Positions 1 through 9,163 are shown, counted from the stretch's first letter. The stretch: 64,000 nucleotides of DNA from Neoalteromonas arenosi (GCF_030362855.1 NZ_JAUCBP010000013.1:248001-312000); one strand, 5' to 3'. The notes: generated by a model not told the origin, from the sequence alone. A program made the numbers and translations.

Positions 1-801
1 ATCGCCGACACGGACTCAGCGCTTGAGTGTGTGAAAGAGTTTGACCAACCGGCGTGTGTCATCGTTAAACACGCTAACCCCTGTGGTGTCGCCCTTGGCG
101 AATCAATCACTGAAGCCTATGATCGCGCCTACAAAACTGACCCAACATCAGCCTTTGGCGGTATCATCGCGTTTAACCGCGAGCTGGATGCACAAACCGC
201 AACGGCAATTATCGAGCGTCAATTTGTTGAAGTGATCATTGCACCAAGTGTGGCTGAAGATGCATTAGCCGTGTGCAGCGCCAAACAAAATGTCCGCGTA
301 TTAGCCTGTGGCGATTGGCAAGGTCAATTAACCGAAGGCTACGACTTTAAACGTGTAAACGGTGGCTTGTTAGTACAAGATCGCGATTTTGGTATGGTTG
401 AGATGGACGACTTAAAAGTTGTGACTAAAGTACAGCCGACTGAAGAACAACTACGCGACCTAATGTTCACCTGGAAAGTTGCCAAATATGTTAAATCAAA
501 CGCGATTGTGTACTGCAAAGACGGTATGACTATTGGGGTTGGTGCTGGCCAAATGAGCCGGGTTTACTCAGCGAAAATCGCCGGTATTAAAGCGGCTGAT
601 GAAAACCTTACCGTTGCTGGCAGTGTAATGGCTTCTGATGCGTTTTTCCCATTCCGCGATGGCATTGACGCTGCGGCAGAGGCAGGCGTTAAAGCCGTTA
701 TTCAGCCGGGTGGTTCAATGCGCGATGAAGAAGTTATTGCTGCAGCAGACGAGCACGGTATTGCCATGGTGTTTACCGGCATGCGTCATTTCCGTCACTA
801 A
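1..801 (+). CDS. purH: Bifunctional AICAR transformylase/IMP cyclohydrolase PurH, C-terminal part (5' end outside window)
   Basis: The reading frame is open from base 1 and ends with TAA at 801, so only about the last 266 residues are present. PurH carries out the last two steps of IMP synthesis: formyl transfer to AICAR, then ring closure by the N-terminal IMP cyclohydrolase domain. What is visible is the AICAR transformylase domain, including the KHANPCGVA motif (Lys and His are catalytic in this family), the FGGIIAFNR stretch and the VGAGQMSRV block. The C-terminus ends in MRHFRH, as in other PurH proteins. The next gene is purD, 23 bp downstream, which matches the purHD operon of many gammaproteobacteria. 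An in-frame GTG at 31 is not a real start. Identification is secure; only the truncation limits it. Confidence 0.97.
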   Translation: MADTDSALECVKEFDQPACVIVKHANPCGVALGESITEAYDRAYKTDPTSAFGGIIAFNRELDAQTATAIIERQFVEVIIAPSVAEDALAVCSAKQNVRVLACGDWQGQLTEGYDFKRVNGGLLVQDRDFGMVEMDDLKVVTKVQPTEEQLRDLMFTWKVAKYVKSNAIVYCKDGMTIGVGAGQMSRVYSAKIAGIKAADENLTVAGSVMASDAFFPFRDGIDAAAEAGVKAVIQPGGSMRDEEVIAAADEHGIAMVFTGMRHFRH

Positions 802-824
802 GTTTAAATAAATAGGGTATTAGC

Positions 825-2108
825 GTGAAAGTACTGATTATTGGTAGTGGTGGTCGCGAGCATGCATTGGCATGGAAAGCGGCGCAATCTAGCAGCGTAA
901 CCGACGTTTTTGTTGCTCCGGGTAACGCTGGAACACAACTTGAAGACAAGGTGTCTAACGTTGCCATCGGTGTTGAAGATATTCCCGCATTGTTGGCTTT
1001 TGCTCAAGCTGAAAGTATAGACCTGACCATTGTGGGTCCAGAAGCGCCATTGGTTATTGGCGTTGTTGATGCATTCCGCGCGGCAGGACTGATGATATTC
1101 GGGCCGACTGAAGCGGCTGCGCAGCTCGAGGGCTCAAAAGCCTTCACTAAAGATTTCTTAGCTCGCCATGATATCCCAACGGCCTTTTACTCTGTATTTA
1201 CTGAAGTTGAACCGGCTCTTGCATACGTTAAGCAAAACGGCGCGCCTATCGTTATCAAGGCCGATGGTTTAGCGGCAGGTAAAGGCGTTATTGTCGCTAT
1301 GACAGAAGCTGAAGCCGAAGCTGCGATTAAAGATATGCTGGCGGGTAATGCCTTCGGTGAGGCCGGCAGTCGAGTGGTCATTGAAGAGTTTCTCGATGGA
1401 GAAGAAGCGTCATTTATCGTGATGGTTGATGGTGAAAATGTGTTGCCTTTTGCGACTAGTCAAGATCACAAGCGCGTTGGCAACGGTGATACTGGCCCCA
1501 ATACCGGTGGCATGGGTGCCTACTCTCCAGCACCTGTGGTGACGCCTGATATCCACGCGCGCATTATGAATGAAGTGATTAATCCGACGGTTGCTGGTAT
1601 GCGCGCAGAAGGCAATGAGTACACAGGTTTCTTGTATGCCGGTTTGATGATCATGGCTGACGGAACCCCTAAGGTTATTGAATACAATTGCCGCTTTGGT
1701 GATCCTGAAACTCAACCGATCATGTTGCGTTTAACTTCAGATTTGGTTGAGCTTTGTGTCGCTGCTTGTGAAAAGCGTTTAGATACGCAAACCATTGAGT
1801 TTGATCAGCGTGCAGCCGTTGGTGTAGTGCTTGCGGCGGGTGGTTATCCAGGCAGTTACGCCAAAGGGTTACCCATTGAAGGCTTATCGGCCGCAGCTGA
1901 ATTACCGGGTAAGGTTTTTCATGCCGGAACCAAGTCTCAAGACGGCAAAGTCGTTACTGCCGGCGGCCGCGTATTATGCGCTACCGCTTTGGGTAAAACA
2001 GTAACGGAAGCTCAACAAGGTGCCTACCAATTGGTGGATAAAATTAGCTGGCAAGACAGTTTCCACCGCACCGATATCGCCTACCGAGCAATCGCACGCG
2101 AACAGTAA
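825..2108 (+). CDS. purD: Phosphoribosylamine-glycine ligase (GAR synthetase) PurD
   Basis: PurD joins phosphoribosylamine to glycine with ATP to form GAR, the second step of purine synthesis, in the cytoplasm. The product is 427 residues, the normal length. It opens with the N-domain signature MKVLIIGSGGREHALAWK, followed by IVGPEAPLV and the ATP-grasp segment (about residues 105-320). The grasp segment includes KADGLAAGKGV, GPNTGGMGAYSP and EYNCRFGDPETQ, which carry the ATP and metal ligands. Translation starts at GTG (825), with an AGGG element about 10 bases upstream. It lies 23 bp after purH and is probably co-transcribed with it. No purine riboswitch or operator lies in the short gap, so control would come from upstream of purH, outside the window. 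Confidence 0.97.
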   Translation: MKVLIIGSGGREHALAWKAAQSSSVTDVFVAPGNAGTQLEDKVSNVAIGVEDIPALLAFAQAESIDLTIVGPEAPLVIGVVDAFRAAGLMIFGPTEAAAQLEGSKAFTKDFLARHDIPTAFYSVFTEVEPALAYVKQNGAPIVIKADGLAAGKGVIVAMTEAEAEAAIKDMLAGNAFGEAGSRVVIEEFLDGEEASFIVMVDGENVLPFATSQDHKRVGNGDTGPNTGGMGAYSPAPVVTPDIHARIMNEVINPTVAGMRAEGNEYTGFLYAGLMIMADGTPKVIEYNCRFGDPETQPIMLRLTSDLVELCVAACEKRLDTQTIEFDQRAAVGVVLAAGGYPGSYAKGLPIEGLSAAAELPGKVFHAGTKSQDGKVVTAGGRVLCATALGKTVTEAQQGAYQLVDKISWQDSFHRTDIAYRAIAREQ

Positions 2109-2150
2109 AATTGGGCGGTTGGTCGCTCCACCTCTTGCTTTTTTAGTGGA

Positions 2151-2182
2151 CATGACTGTTAATGAAGGCACTAACAGTCATG
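2151..2182. promoter_or_regulatory. Perfect 11-bp inverted repeat upstream of the ABC operon (candidate operator or hairpin)
   Basis: CATGACTGTTA at 2151-2161 and TAACAGTCATG at 2172-2182 are perfect inverted copies around a 10-base spacer. The repeat ends 15 bp before the first gene of the ABC transporter operon. There is no T-tract after it, which argues against an intrinsic terminator for purD. Its position fits a repressor operator or a 5' UTR hairpin. The binding protein is unknown. Confidence 0.5.
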
Positions 2183-2197
2183 ATCCATGGATAGCTA

Positions 2198-2866
2198 ATG
2201 CTCGAACTGGCGGGGATCCGTAAACAGTTTCAAAACGGCGATGATATTGTTGTTGCCCTCAATGATGTCTCTCTATCGATTGCTCAGAATGAGTTTGTTG
2301 CCATTATGGGGAGTTCTGGCTCGGGTAAGTCGACGTTAATGAATGTATTAGGGTGTTTAGATACTCCTGACGCCGGTAGCTATTTCCTCGACAAGCAGAA
2401 TATTGCCCAACTGGATGACGATACGCTATCGCATATCCGCAACCAAAAAATTGGGTTTATTTTCCAAACTTTCCACTTACTCCCCAAACTATCAGCGTAC
2501 GAGAATATATTACTGCCACTGCGCTATGCGCACGCCAACGAAGATGAAGCGCGGCAGCGCGCCGATGTGTTAGTTGAGCGAGTTGGGCTCGAACATCGTA
2601 AACATCATAAACCGTTTGAAATGTCGGGCGGACAGCGACAGCGTGTCGCAATTGCACGAGCGCTAATTAATCAACCGAGTGTAATCTTGGCCGATGAGCC
2701 AACCGGTAATTTAGACAGTAAAACCTCAGTTGAAATTATGCAGCTGTTGACCGAATTACATCACGCTGGACAGACTATCGTTATGGTAACTCACGAAGAC
2801 GATATTGCTGAGTATGCACAGCGTACCATCATGATGAAAGATGGGGATATTTTAAATGACCAATAA
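2198..2866 (+). CDS. ABC transporter ATP-binding protein, MacB/LolD type
   Basis: This is the cytoplasmic ATPase of a type VII (MacB-like) ABC system. Its 222 residues carry, in order, Walker A GSSGSGKST (about 39-47), the Q-loop in IFQTFHLLP, the ABC signature MSGGQRQRV, Walker B VILADEPTGNLD and the H-loop in VTHEDD. The short length and the wording of these motifs match the MacB/LolD/FtsE group rather than importer ATPases. It is the first gene of an operon with three adaptor genes and a MacB-type permease, and its stop overlaps the next start by 11 bp. The substrate cannot be read from sequence. A perfect inverted repeat lies just upstream and may regulate the operon. Confidence 0.92.
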   Translation: MLELAGIRKQFQNGDDIVVALNDVSLSIAQNEFVAIMGSSGSGKSTLMNVLGCLDTPDAGSYFLDKQNIAQLDDDTLSHIRNQKIGFIFQTFHLLPKLSAYENILLPLRYAHANEDEARQRADVLVERVGLEHRKHHKPFEMSGGQRQRVAIARALINQPSVILADEPTGNLDSKTSVEIMQLLTELHHAGQTIVMVTHEDDIAEYAQRTIMMKDGDILNDQ

Positions 2867-3836
2867 GAATCGACGTTTTTGGACCACAACCATAGCTGCG
2901 AATTTAGCGTCATTACTGCTGGCAAGTGGTGTTCAAGCAGAAGAGGTTTTGCTGTTGACCGGTAAAGTTAGCTCAGCGCAAAAACAAATTGTGACAGCGC
3001 CGAAAACTAGCCGCTGGCAAATCCAAATCCAATGGATGGAAGAAGAAGGAAAAGTCGTCGAAAAGGGCGACCGGATTGTTACTTTTGATGGCTCAACGAT
3101 TCAAAGTCAGTTGGATATCAATATCGAGAGGGCAGAAACAATAGCGTTAGAGCTTAAGCAAACAGAAATGCAGTTAGCGCAGGCGCTGCTGGAAGCGCAA
3201 GGTGCTTTAGAAGTCGCTGAAATGCGTGTTGAAAAGGCTCGGATTGAAGCGAGCGTGCCTGATGGCCAGGTAAGCGCATACGACAAAGGCCAGTATGAGC
3301 TAAATCTGCAGCGAGCGTTGTTTGAATTGTTTAAAGCACAAGAAGGCTTGACCTTGGCAGAGGAAGCAATGCGCACAGGAGTGCAAAAGAAACAGCTAGA
3401 GTTGCTCAAGCTGCAGGAAGAAATCGCCTTTCAACAGCGTCAGCTGGAAACAATGAACGTTACCGCTGACTTAAATGGCCCAGTAAACTATGCCACGCAT
3501 CCGTGGAATGGTGAGAAGTTAGATGCGGGTATGAATGTGCAAGCTGCTTGGCAGGTAATGGATGTACAAGCCATCGATAATTTTCAAATTGAAAGTTGGG
3601 TGCATGAGATTGATGCTCTAAAAGTAAAGCAAGGCGAAACCGTGGACGTGGTCTTTGACGCTTTTCCCAACCGTCGCTTTCGCGCCACGTTAACCTTCAA
3701 GTCGACACAAGCTGAAAAACAATCGGAGTGGAGCAATAGTGTGTATTTACCGCTCACATTTGAATTCGAACAGGAGCCCAATATTCCCATGCTACCGGGC
3801 ATGAGTGTCCGCATAGAGGTGCCATATGAAGCTTAG
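2856..3836 (+). CDS. HlyD/MacA-like periplasmic adaptor protein (first of three)
   Basis: The 326-residue product has an N-terminal signal peptide (about residues 1-28, ending GVQA-EE). A split lipoyl/barrel-sandwich region follows: the first half contains EEEGKVVEKGDRIVTFDG, and the second half follows a long alpha-helical coiled-coil (about 80-205) and includes LNGPVNYATHPWNG. A beta-barrel domain follows, with VDVVFDAFPNRRF. This is the layout of HlyD/MacA adaptors that bridge an inner-membrane transporter to an outer-membrane channel. It overlaps the ATPase gene by 11 bp and the next adaptor by 11 bp, so translational coupling is likely. It lacks a lipobox and so should be soluble in the periplasm, unlike the two following adaptors. 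Confidence 0.85.
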   Translation: MTNKNRRFWTTTIAANLASLLLASGVQAEEVLLLTGKVSSAQKQIVTAPKTSRWQIQIQWMEEEGKVVEKGDRIVTFDGSTIQSQLDINIERAETIALELKQTEMQLAQALLEAQGALEVAEMRVEKARIEASVPDGQVSAYDKGQYELNLQRALFELFKAQEGLTLAEEAMRTGVQKKQLELLKLQEEIAFQQRQLETMNVTADLNGPVNYATHPWNGEKLDAGMNVQAAWQVMDVQAIDNFQIESWVHEIDALKVKQGETVDVVFDAFPNRRFRATLTFKSTQAEKQSEWSNSVYLPLTFEFEQEPNIPMLPGMSVRIEVPYEA

Positions 3837-4812
3837 ACAGGTGCTGGCTGCAACTTTTATCTCAGTCCTGGTGTGGGGCTGTGCTGACTCTTCAACTTCA
3901 GCGGATTCGGCTATGAACGACACAAGCCAAGCATTGATCGCGCCGGCTGAGTTGGTGTCATTACAAGAGATTACTATCGGACCACCGAACATTCGCCGGA
4001 TGTGGCAGTTCAAAATTGAGTACTTAGCGCGGGAAAACACTTTGGTTAAGCAAGGTGATTTATTGGTGCGGTTTGATGGGCAACGGCTAAAGAACGATTT
4101 GATTAGCCGCCAGAGTGATTTAGACGCTGCATTAAAAGAGCGCGAGAAATCTATCATTCGCGATGAAGCCACTGAGCAGGATTTGATTTTACAAGTGGCT
4201 GAGGCAAAGAAGAATCGTGATATCGCGCAACGCAAAGTTGAAATAACGGACTCTTCACAATCTGAAATTGAGCGATTAAAGGAAATTGCAGAGTTTGAAA
4301 TTACAACCGCATTACTTGCTCAAGCTGAACAAAAGCTTGCCCAGCACAAACAAGCTGCAGCGGTTAATCTCGAGGTCCAGAATGCCAAGGTAGCCAACGC
4401 CGAAGCGCGCGTTAAAGAGTTTGAGGATAGTATCGCTAAGCTCGAGATTATGGCTCCAGCTGATGGCATGGTTACCTATATTGCTGACTGGGAAGACAAC
4501 AAACCCGCTGTCGGCGAAACGGTATTCATGGGACGCTCATTGATGAATCTACCCTCGCTCGAACAACTCGCGGTTAAAGTTGAAATTGACGAGTCGTTGT
4601 CGGCCCAAATACAGCCTGGGCAGCCGGTGCGAATTGTTTTAGATGACCATCCAGAGCGAGCCTTTACTGGGCGCTTAGTGAATTTAGGGAAAACCTATCG
4701 CAACAAATCACAGTGGAACCTAAAAGTTGTTGTTGATGCATGGGTTTCACTCGATGAAGCCGATCTAACGATTATGCGACCGGGGATGAAGGCGAATGTT
4801 GAGTTTATTTAA
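3826..4812 (+). CDS. HlyD/MacA-like adaptor lipoprotein (second of three)
   Basis: The 328-residue protein starts MKLRQVLAATF and reaches a lipobox VWGC near residue 19, so it is predicted to be an inner- or outer-membrane lipoprotein. A lipoyl half (LVKQGDLLVRFDGQ) leads into a long coiled-coil of Glu/Lys/Ala-rich helices (about 90-205). The second lipoyl half (MAPADGMVTYIADWEDNKPA) and a beta-barrel with VRIVLDDHPERAF follow. It belongs to the same adaptor superfamily as its neighbours but is clearly diverged from them. Overlaps of 11 bp upstream and 17 bp downstream indicate tight coupling. Its separate role in a three-adaptor set is unknown. Confidence 0.83.
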   Translation: MKLRQVLAATFISVLVWGCADSSTSADSAMNDTSQALIAPAELVSLQEITIGPPNIRRMWQFKIEYLARENTLVKQGDLLVRFDGQRLKNDLISRQSDLDAALKEREKSIIRDEATEQDLILQVAEAKKNRDIAQRKVEITDSSQSEIERLKEIAEFEITTALLAQAEQKLAQHKQAAAVNLEVQNAKVANAEARVKEFEDSIAKLEIMAPADGMVTYIADWEDNKPAVGETVFMGRSLMNLPSLEQLAVKVEIDESLSAQIQPGQPVRIVLDDHPERAFTGRLVNLGKTYRNKSQWNLKVVVDAWVSLDEADLTIMRPGMKANVEFI

Positions 4813-5989
4813 ACGCGGTGTGCCGCTGATCGTACTAACGACCTTGTTCGGGTGTGAAGAACAGGCCGACGTTATTCCCACGTTTGAAGTTACGGCACAA
4901 ACACTGCAAGTCAATATGCGTGCCCAAGGGGAAGTTGAAGCTGCCGTTGCACAGCGGATCATGAGCCCTGGAAGGCAACCGATGACTATAGAGTGGCTTG
5001 CACCTGAACACAGCATGGTGAAAAAGGGCGATGTTATTGCGCGTTTTGACGGAGAACAGCTACTTAAAGACAGTCGTGACGAAGAATTGCAAATGCGCAT
5101 GATCGAGCAAGACATTGCGCAGAGTATTGCTCAGCAAAGTCGACAGGTAAACGAAATTCAATCTGAACAACAGTTTGTTGACCACGAATTTCAATTTGTA
5201 AACCGTTTTGCGATTGACGATATTCGAGTATATAGCCAGCTAGAGATTATTGAGACGCTGCAAAATCGTGATTATCTGCAAGCCAAAGATGAGTTCTTGG
5301 ACTGGAAAGGTGACAGCGTAATCGAACAAAATGACAGCGAAAAAGCGGTCTTGGATATTCGCCGTCAAGGGCATGCGGTAAAATTTCAGCGTCATCAAGA
5401 TGCCCTTTCCAAATTACAAGTTTATGCGCCCAATGACGGATTGCTAACCTACGAGCGCGACCGTCGAGGCGAGAAACCCAGTGTGGGTCAAACGGTATTT
5501 CCCGGGCGTCCAATCGCGACTATTCCCAATTTAGACAAGATGCAGGCTAGGGTTTTCGTATTGTCGCGAGACGCTATCGGACTGCAGTCGGGCCTAGCTG
5601 TAACATTGGTGTTGGATGCATTTCCCGATCGCGAGTTAACAGGTACAGTCATTGAAGTAGGTGGCTTTCCTCGCTCTATAGAACGTGGCAGTCCAATCAC
5701 TTTTTACGAAGTGGTAGTGAGTTTTGACGAGCAGGTGCCAGAGTTACTCAAGCCCGGTAGGAAGCTCAGCGCAACGATCAGTACTGAGTTGGCAAGCGAG
5801 GCATTACTAGTGCCCTTGCAAGCCTTGGAACACGATCTGGAGGCGAGTTACGTCTATGTCAAACAAGGTAATGGGTGGCAACAGCGCGCGGTTGTAACTG
5901 GAGAGAAAAATTTATTTTTCGTAGAAGTCACTGAAGGGTTGGCGCAAGGCGATGTAATAGCGTTGAGTCATCCGGAGGTTCAGGGATGA
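4796..5989 (+). CDS. HlyD/MacA-like adaptor lipoprotein (third of three, long form)
   Basis: The 397-residue adaptor has a signal sequence and lipobox (TLFGC, Cys near residue 20). It has a lipoyl half with MVKKGDVIARFDGEQ, a helical hairpin (about 85-205), a second lipoyl half (YAPNDGLLTYERDRRGEKPSV) and a beta-barrel with VTLVLDAFPDREL. A C-terminal membrane-proximal domain (about 325-397, VPLQALEHDLEASYVYVK) is absent from the two shorter paralogues. It is therefore the one with full MacA architecture and the best candidate for direct contact with the permease. Its stop overlaps the permease start in ATGA. A ribosome-binding GGAGG lies at about 5974-5978. Confidence 0.85.
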   Translation: MLSLFKRGVPLIVLTTLFGCEEQADVIPTFEVTAQTLQVNMRAQGEVEAAVAQRIMSPGRQPMTIEWLAPEHSMVKKGDVIARFDGEQLLKDSRDEELQMRMIEQDIAQSIAQQSRQVNEIQSEQQFVDHEFQFVNRFAIDDIRVYSQLEIIETLQNRDYLQAKDEFLDWKGDSVIEQNDSEKAVLDIRRQGHAVKFQRHQDALSKLQVYAPNDGLLTYERDRRGEKPSVGQTVFPGRPIATIPNLDKMQARVFVLSRDAIGLQSGLAVTLVLDAFPDRELTGTVIEVGGFPRSIERGSPITFYEVVVSFDEQVPELLKPGRKLSATISTELASEALLVPLQALEHDLEASYVYVKQGNGWQQRAVVTGEKNLFFVEVTEGLAQGDVIALSHPEVQG

Positions 5990-7224
5990 GTTTGTATCTT
6001 GCATTGATTCGCGATGCGGCGATTGAGTTATCAGCACAAAAGCTACGTACATTTTTAACCTTGCTAGGCATGATTTTTGGAGTCGGTGCCGTAATCGCAA
6101 TGTTGAATATCGGCGCCGGCGCTGAGCGTGAGGCGCTGCAGATGATCGACTCAATGGGGGTTAATAATCTCATCATCGAAAATAAACCTGTAGAGGCTGA
6201 GGAGCTAAGAGAACTGCGCGAGGAGAGCATGGGATTGTCGATGGGGGATGTCGAGGCAGCCCTTTCTACTCTGCCTTTTATAGCCGATTATAGTGCGTCG
6301 AAAGAGGTTAAAATTCACGATTTATACAGTGAGTTTGCCAAGTCAGAAGCTGAAGTCCTTGGCGTTACAACCACCTATTTCGATCATGCGAATCTAAATT
6401 TACGAGAAGGACGGTTTTTAACCGCGGATGATGATCTAACGCTCAGTCAAGTCGCTGTGATCGGTGCGGATGTAGCGGCAGAGCTATTTCCTGATGGAGA
6501 TGCGTTAGAAGGTCTGATCAAAGTCAATCACTTATGGCTTAAAGTCGTTGGGATATTAGCCGCTCCGCAAACAACCAAGAACGAGTTTCAAGGTGTGCAA
6601 ATCGGTGGTGATCAATATCGCATATTTGTGCCTATTGGTACGGTTGAGCACAAGTTAAAGCGCGATGCGCTGGCGGCCGAGTTAGACTTGGTTAAATTAG
6701 GTGTGGAGCCCGGTTATGACCCACGTGTGGCGGCTAGAGCGGTACAGCAACTGATGTCGTTACGCCACGGCGAAGTGGACGATTACACACTCATTGTGCC
6801 GGCTGCGCTACTTGAACAACAAGCGCAGACGCAAGCCATTTTTAATATCGTTATGGCCTGTGTGGCGGGTATTTCATTGTTGGTCGGTGGTATTGGTATC
6901 ATGAACATAATGCTCGCCAATGTACTTGAGAGAACCAAAGAGATTGGTTTATTACGCGCTATTGGAGCTACACAAAAAGACATCAAATTACAATTCCTCG
7001 CTGAAAGTTTTACCATCAGTGTTCTCGGTGGTCTTTTAGGTGTAATGTTTGGCTTGATTTTATCTGAATTGATCGGTTTTTATTCAGGTTGGGCAGTTAT
7101 CTGGTCGATGCCAGCAATTTTTTTATCACTGGCAATTTGTATGTTAGTTGGTGTAGGTTTCGGCGTATTTCCTGCTATCAAAGCGTCTAAACTCAACCCA
7201 ATTGAAGCTTTACACAGCGACTAA
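5986..7224 (+). CDS. MacB/FtsX-family ABC transporter permease
   Basis: The 412-residue inner-membrane protein has the MacB_PCD-FtsX layout. One N-terminal transmembrane helix lies in LRTFLTLLGMIFGVGAVIAML (about 20-42), and a large periplasmic domain spans about 45-280. Three C-terminal helices run about 285-310, 335-360 and 372-400. The cytoplasmic loop contains ERTKEIGLLRAIGATQKDI, the coupling-helix motif of this family. No ATPase is fused; that function is encoded by the first gene of the operon. Start ATG at 5986 overlaps the previous stop. No TolC-type gene is present in the window, so an outer-membrane partner would have to be encoded elsewhere. Confidence 0.9.
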   Translation: MSLYLALIRDAAIELSAQKLRTFLTLLGMIFGVGAVIAMLNIGAGAEREALQMIDSMGVNNLIIENKPVEAEELRELREESMGLSMGDVEAALSTLPFIADYSASKEVKIHDLYSEFAKSEAEVLGVTTTYFDHANLNLREGRFLTADDDLTLSQVAVIGADVAAELFPDGDALEGLIKVNHLWLKVVGILAAPQTTKNEFQGVQIGGDQYRIFVPIGTVEHKLKRDALAAELDLVKLGVEPGYDPRVAARAVQQLMSLRHGEVDDYTLIVPAALLEQQAQTQAIFNIVMACVAGISLLVGGIGIMNIMLANVLERTKEIGLLRAIGATQKDIKLQFLAESFTISVLGGLLGVMFGLILSELIGFYSGWAVIWSMPAIFLSLAICMLVGVGFGVFPAIKASKLNPIEALHSD

Positions 7225-7286
7225 CTTGCCTATTTACTCGGCTTTATCTACCGTTAGAGCAGAAAAATAGAATTCGGTAATAATTA

Positions 7287-8174
7287 GTGCGCTTTTTTGT
7301 TGTTGTTATATTAACGTGTTGTGCGGTAACGACCTCAGGTGTTAACGCAGATTCGGCAAAGGTCATCAACTGGCAAACGTTTCATGTGCCACCCCTATAT
7401 ATGAAGGTCGGAGAACGCATCGGTGAGGGGTTTGTTGATAAGATGCTAGCGTTGATTATTGAAGGCTTGCCCGACTATCAACACAATATGCCACTTACCA
7501 CTCAAGCACGGGCGTTATATGATATTCAGTTAGGCAAACAGGCATGTCATCCAGCACTATTTAAAACCGCAGAGCGACAGAAGTTTGCAGTCTTTTCGAC
7601 CCCCGCTTTTTTTACACCTTCTAATAGACTCATAATAAATGCGGGTGTGGCAGACACGCGCCAGCTCAGCTCACCAATCAATTTATTGCACACATTGGAA
7701 AATCAAGATATCTCACTCGCACTGGTGCAGGGGCGGTCTTACGGCCCTTTTATCGATCAAATTATTGCAAATTATCCTACGGAAAATATCTTGCGGATAT
7801 CTGTCGAGCGAAATGAGGTGGTGTTTCAGTTGGTTAATATACAGCGGGTAGACGCAACAATTGCCTATCCCTTTGAGTTAAATTATTACTCACGAGAGGC
7901 GATGGCCGAGAGCAACCTGAAATCGTTTGTTATCTTGGACAGTCCAGCCTACAGCCTTGGACATGTTGCGTGTCCAAACAATGCATGGGGAAAAGCTGTT
8001 ATTGCACGTGTTAATAACAGTCTTAAAGACTTAGTTGCCACACCTGAGTACTTACAAGCAATGACCACTTGGTGGCAAGCGGAGGCTCAAGAGCCTATGT
8101 TTGTAGAATTCTATAATGCAGAATTTTTAGCCGCATACAAAAATAACCCAACAAAGAGTCAGTATGAGCATTAA
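7287..8174 (+). CDS. Periplasmic solute-binding-like protein (SBP_bac_3 / TIGR02285-like)
   Basis: The 295-residue product begins with a signal peptide (MRFFVVVILTCCAVTTSGVNA). The body, with VINWQTFHVPPLYM, TAERQKFAVFSTPAFFTPSNRLII and SYGPFIDQII, resembles the family-3 extracellular solute-binding fold, most like the uncharacterised TIGR02285-type group. The start is GTG at 7287, 62 bp after the ABC permease. The end overlaps the potassium channel gene by 11 bp, so the two are probably co-transcribed. No transporter permease accompanies it, so a sensory or ligand-binding role is as likely as uptake. The ligand is unknown and the family assignment rests on motif-level resemblance. Confidence 0.65.
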   Translation: MRFFVVVILTCCAVTTSGVNADSAKVINWQTFHVPPLYMKVGERIGEGFVDKMLALIIEGLPDYQHNMPLTTQARALYDIQLGKQACHPALFKTAERQKFAVFSTPAFFTPSNRLIINAGVADTRQLSSPINLLHTLENQDISLALVQGRSYGPFIDQIIANYPTENILRISVERNEVVFQLVNIQRVDATIAYPFELNYYSREAMAESNLKSFVILDSPAYSLGHVACPNNAWGKAVIARVNNSLKDLVATPEYLQAMTTWWQAEAQEPMFVEFYNAEFLAAYKNNPTKSQYEH

Positions 8175-9096
8175 TGCACTTCAATCAAAACTGTATCTCA
8201 TATTAAAACCATCAGACGAGAGAAATCATCATGGCATGTGGTTTGATTGGTTTTTAATTGTGCTGATTCTTGCCAATGTAGTTGCTGTAATATTGGAAAC
8301 AATGCCTGAGTATCAAGCAACCTATGAGGAGCAATTTCGTATTTTCGAAATTATTTCAGTGGCGATTTTTACCATTGAATATGTGTTCCGGGTGTGGACA
8401 TGCGTGCTTGAACCACAATCGACTAAAGCGCCTGAAAGCCAGGCAAAACAGCGATTTAAGTTTGTCTTACGGCCAATGTCGGTGGTCGACTTGCTTGCAA
8501 TTTTGCCATTTTATCTGAGTGTATTTATCGCGATTGATCTGCGCGTTTTACGTCTGTTTCGATTGGTGCGATTGTTTAAACTTGGGCGCTATTCGCGGGC
8601 CATGCAAACACTTCAAACAGTTATCGCTAGAGAATTCAGAGTTATCGTAGCTGCGCTTGGCGTGCTGATGATTACTATGGTTATTGCTGCCACTGTGATG
8701 TATCACCTTGAGCGCTACGCTCAACCTGAGCACTTTGGTACGATCCCTGATGCATTGTGGTGGTCAGTAGTCACCCTCAGTACGGTAGGTTATGGTGATG
8801 TAGTTCCAGTGACGACGGCAGGCAAATTATTTGCAGGTTTTGCTGTGCTTGTTGGCGTTGCGTTGTTTGCTTTGCCTGCAGGTATATTGGCGTCGTCATT
8901 TATGGAGCAGATGGCGTTGCGTCGAGACTCGTTTCGACAGCGCGTGTTAGAGTTGCTCAATGATGGGCACTTATCACTGGGCGATCTTGATCAACTCGAA
9001 CATGTGCGTCAATCGTTAGGTCTAGATAAGGAAGAGGCGGCTTTGTTGATTAAAAGCCTCAATACCCAGCGTGAGGTACTTAAACCAAAGAGTTAA
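8164..9096 (+). CDS. Voltage-gated potassium channel / ion transporter, Kv-like
   Basis: The 310-residue protein has six predicted membrane helices. S1 is around 27-48 and S4 around 130-148, with arginines spaced every third residue (RVLRLFRLVRLFKLGRYSR). The pore helix and selectivity filter STVGYGDV are near residues 210-217, followed by S6 (FAGFAVLVGVALFALPAGILA). The TVGYGD filter indicates K+ selectivity and the S4 charges indicate voltage gating. A cytoplasmic C-tail of about 60 residues contains a helical hairpin (LNDGHLSLGDLDQLEHV). The start overlaps the upstream gene by 11 bp. It is longer than the minimal KcsA-type channel and typical of bacterial Kv-like proteins. Confidence 0.93.
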   Translation: MSINALQSKLYLILKPSDERNHHGMWFDWFLIVLILANVVAVILETMPEYQATYEEQFRIFEIISVAIFTIEYVFRVWTCVLEPQSTKAPESQAKQRFKFVLRPMSVVDLLAILPFYLSVFIAIDLRVLRLFRLVRLFKLGRYSRAMQTLQTVIAREFRVIVAALGVLMITMVIAATVMYHLERYAQPEHFGTIPDALWWSVVTLSTVGYGDVVPVTTAGKLFAGFAVLVGVALFALPAGILASSFMEQMALRRDSFRQRVLELLNDGHLSLGDLDQLEHVRQSLGLDKEEAALLIKSLNTQREVLKPKS

Positions 9097-9163
9097 ATGG
9101 ATTTTATCGATGTTTTTTAACTGTCCCTTGGTCGATGAATTCACACTAGAGGGTGCAAAGCGC

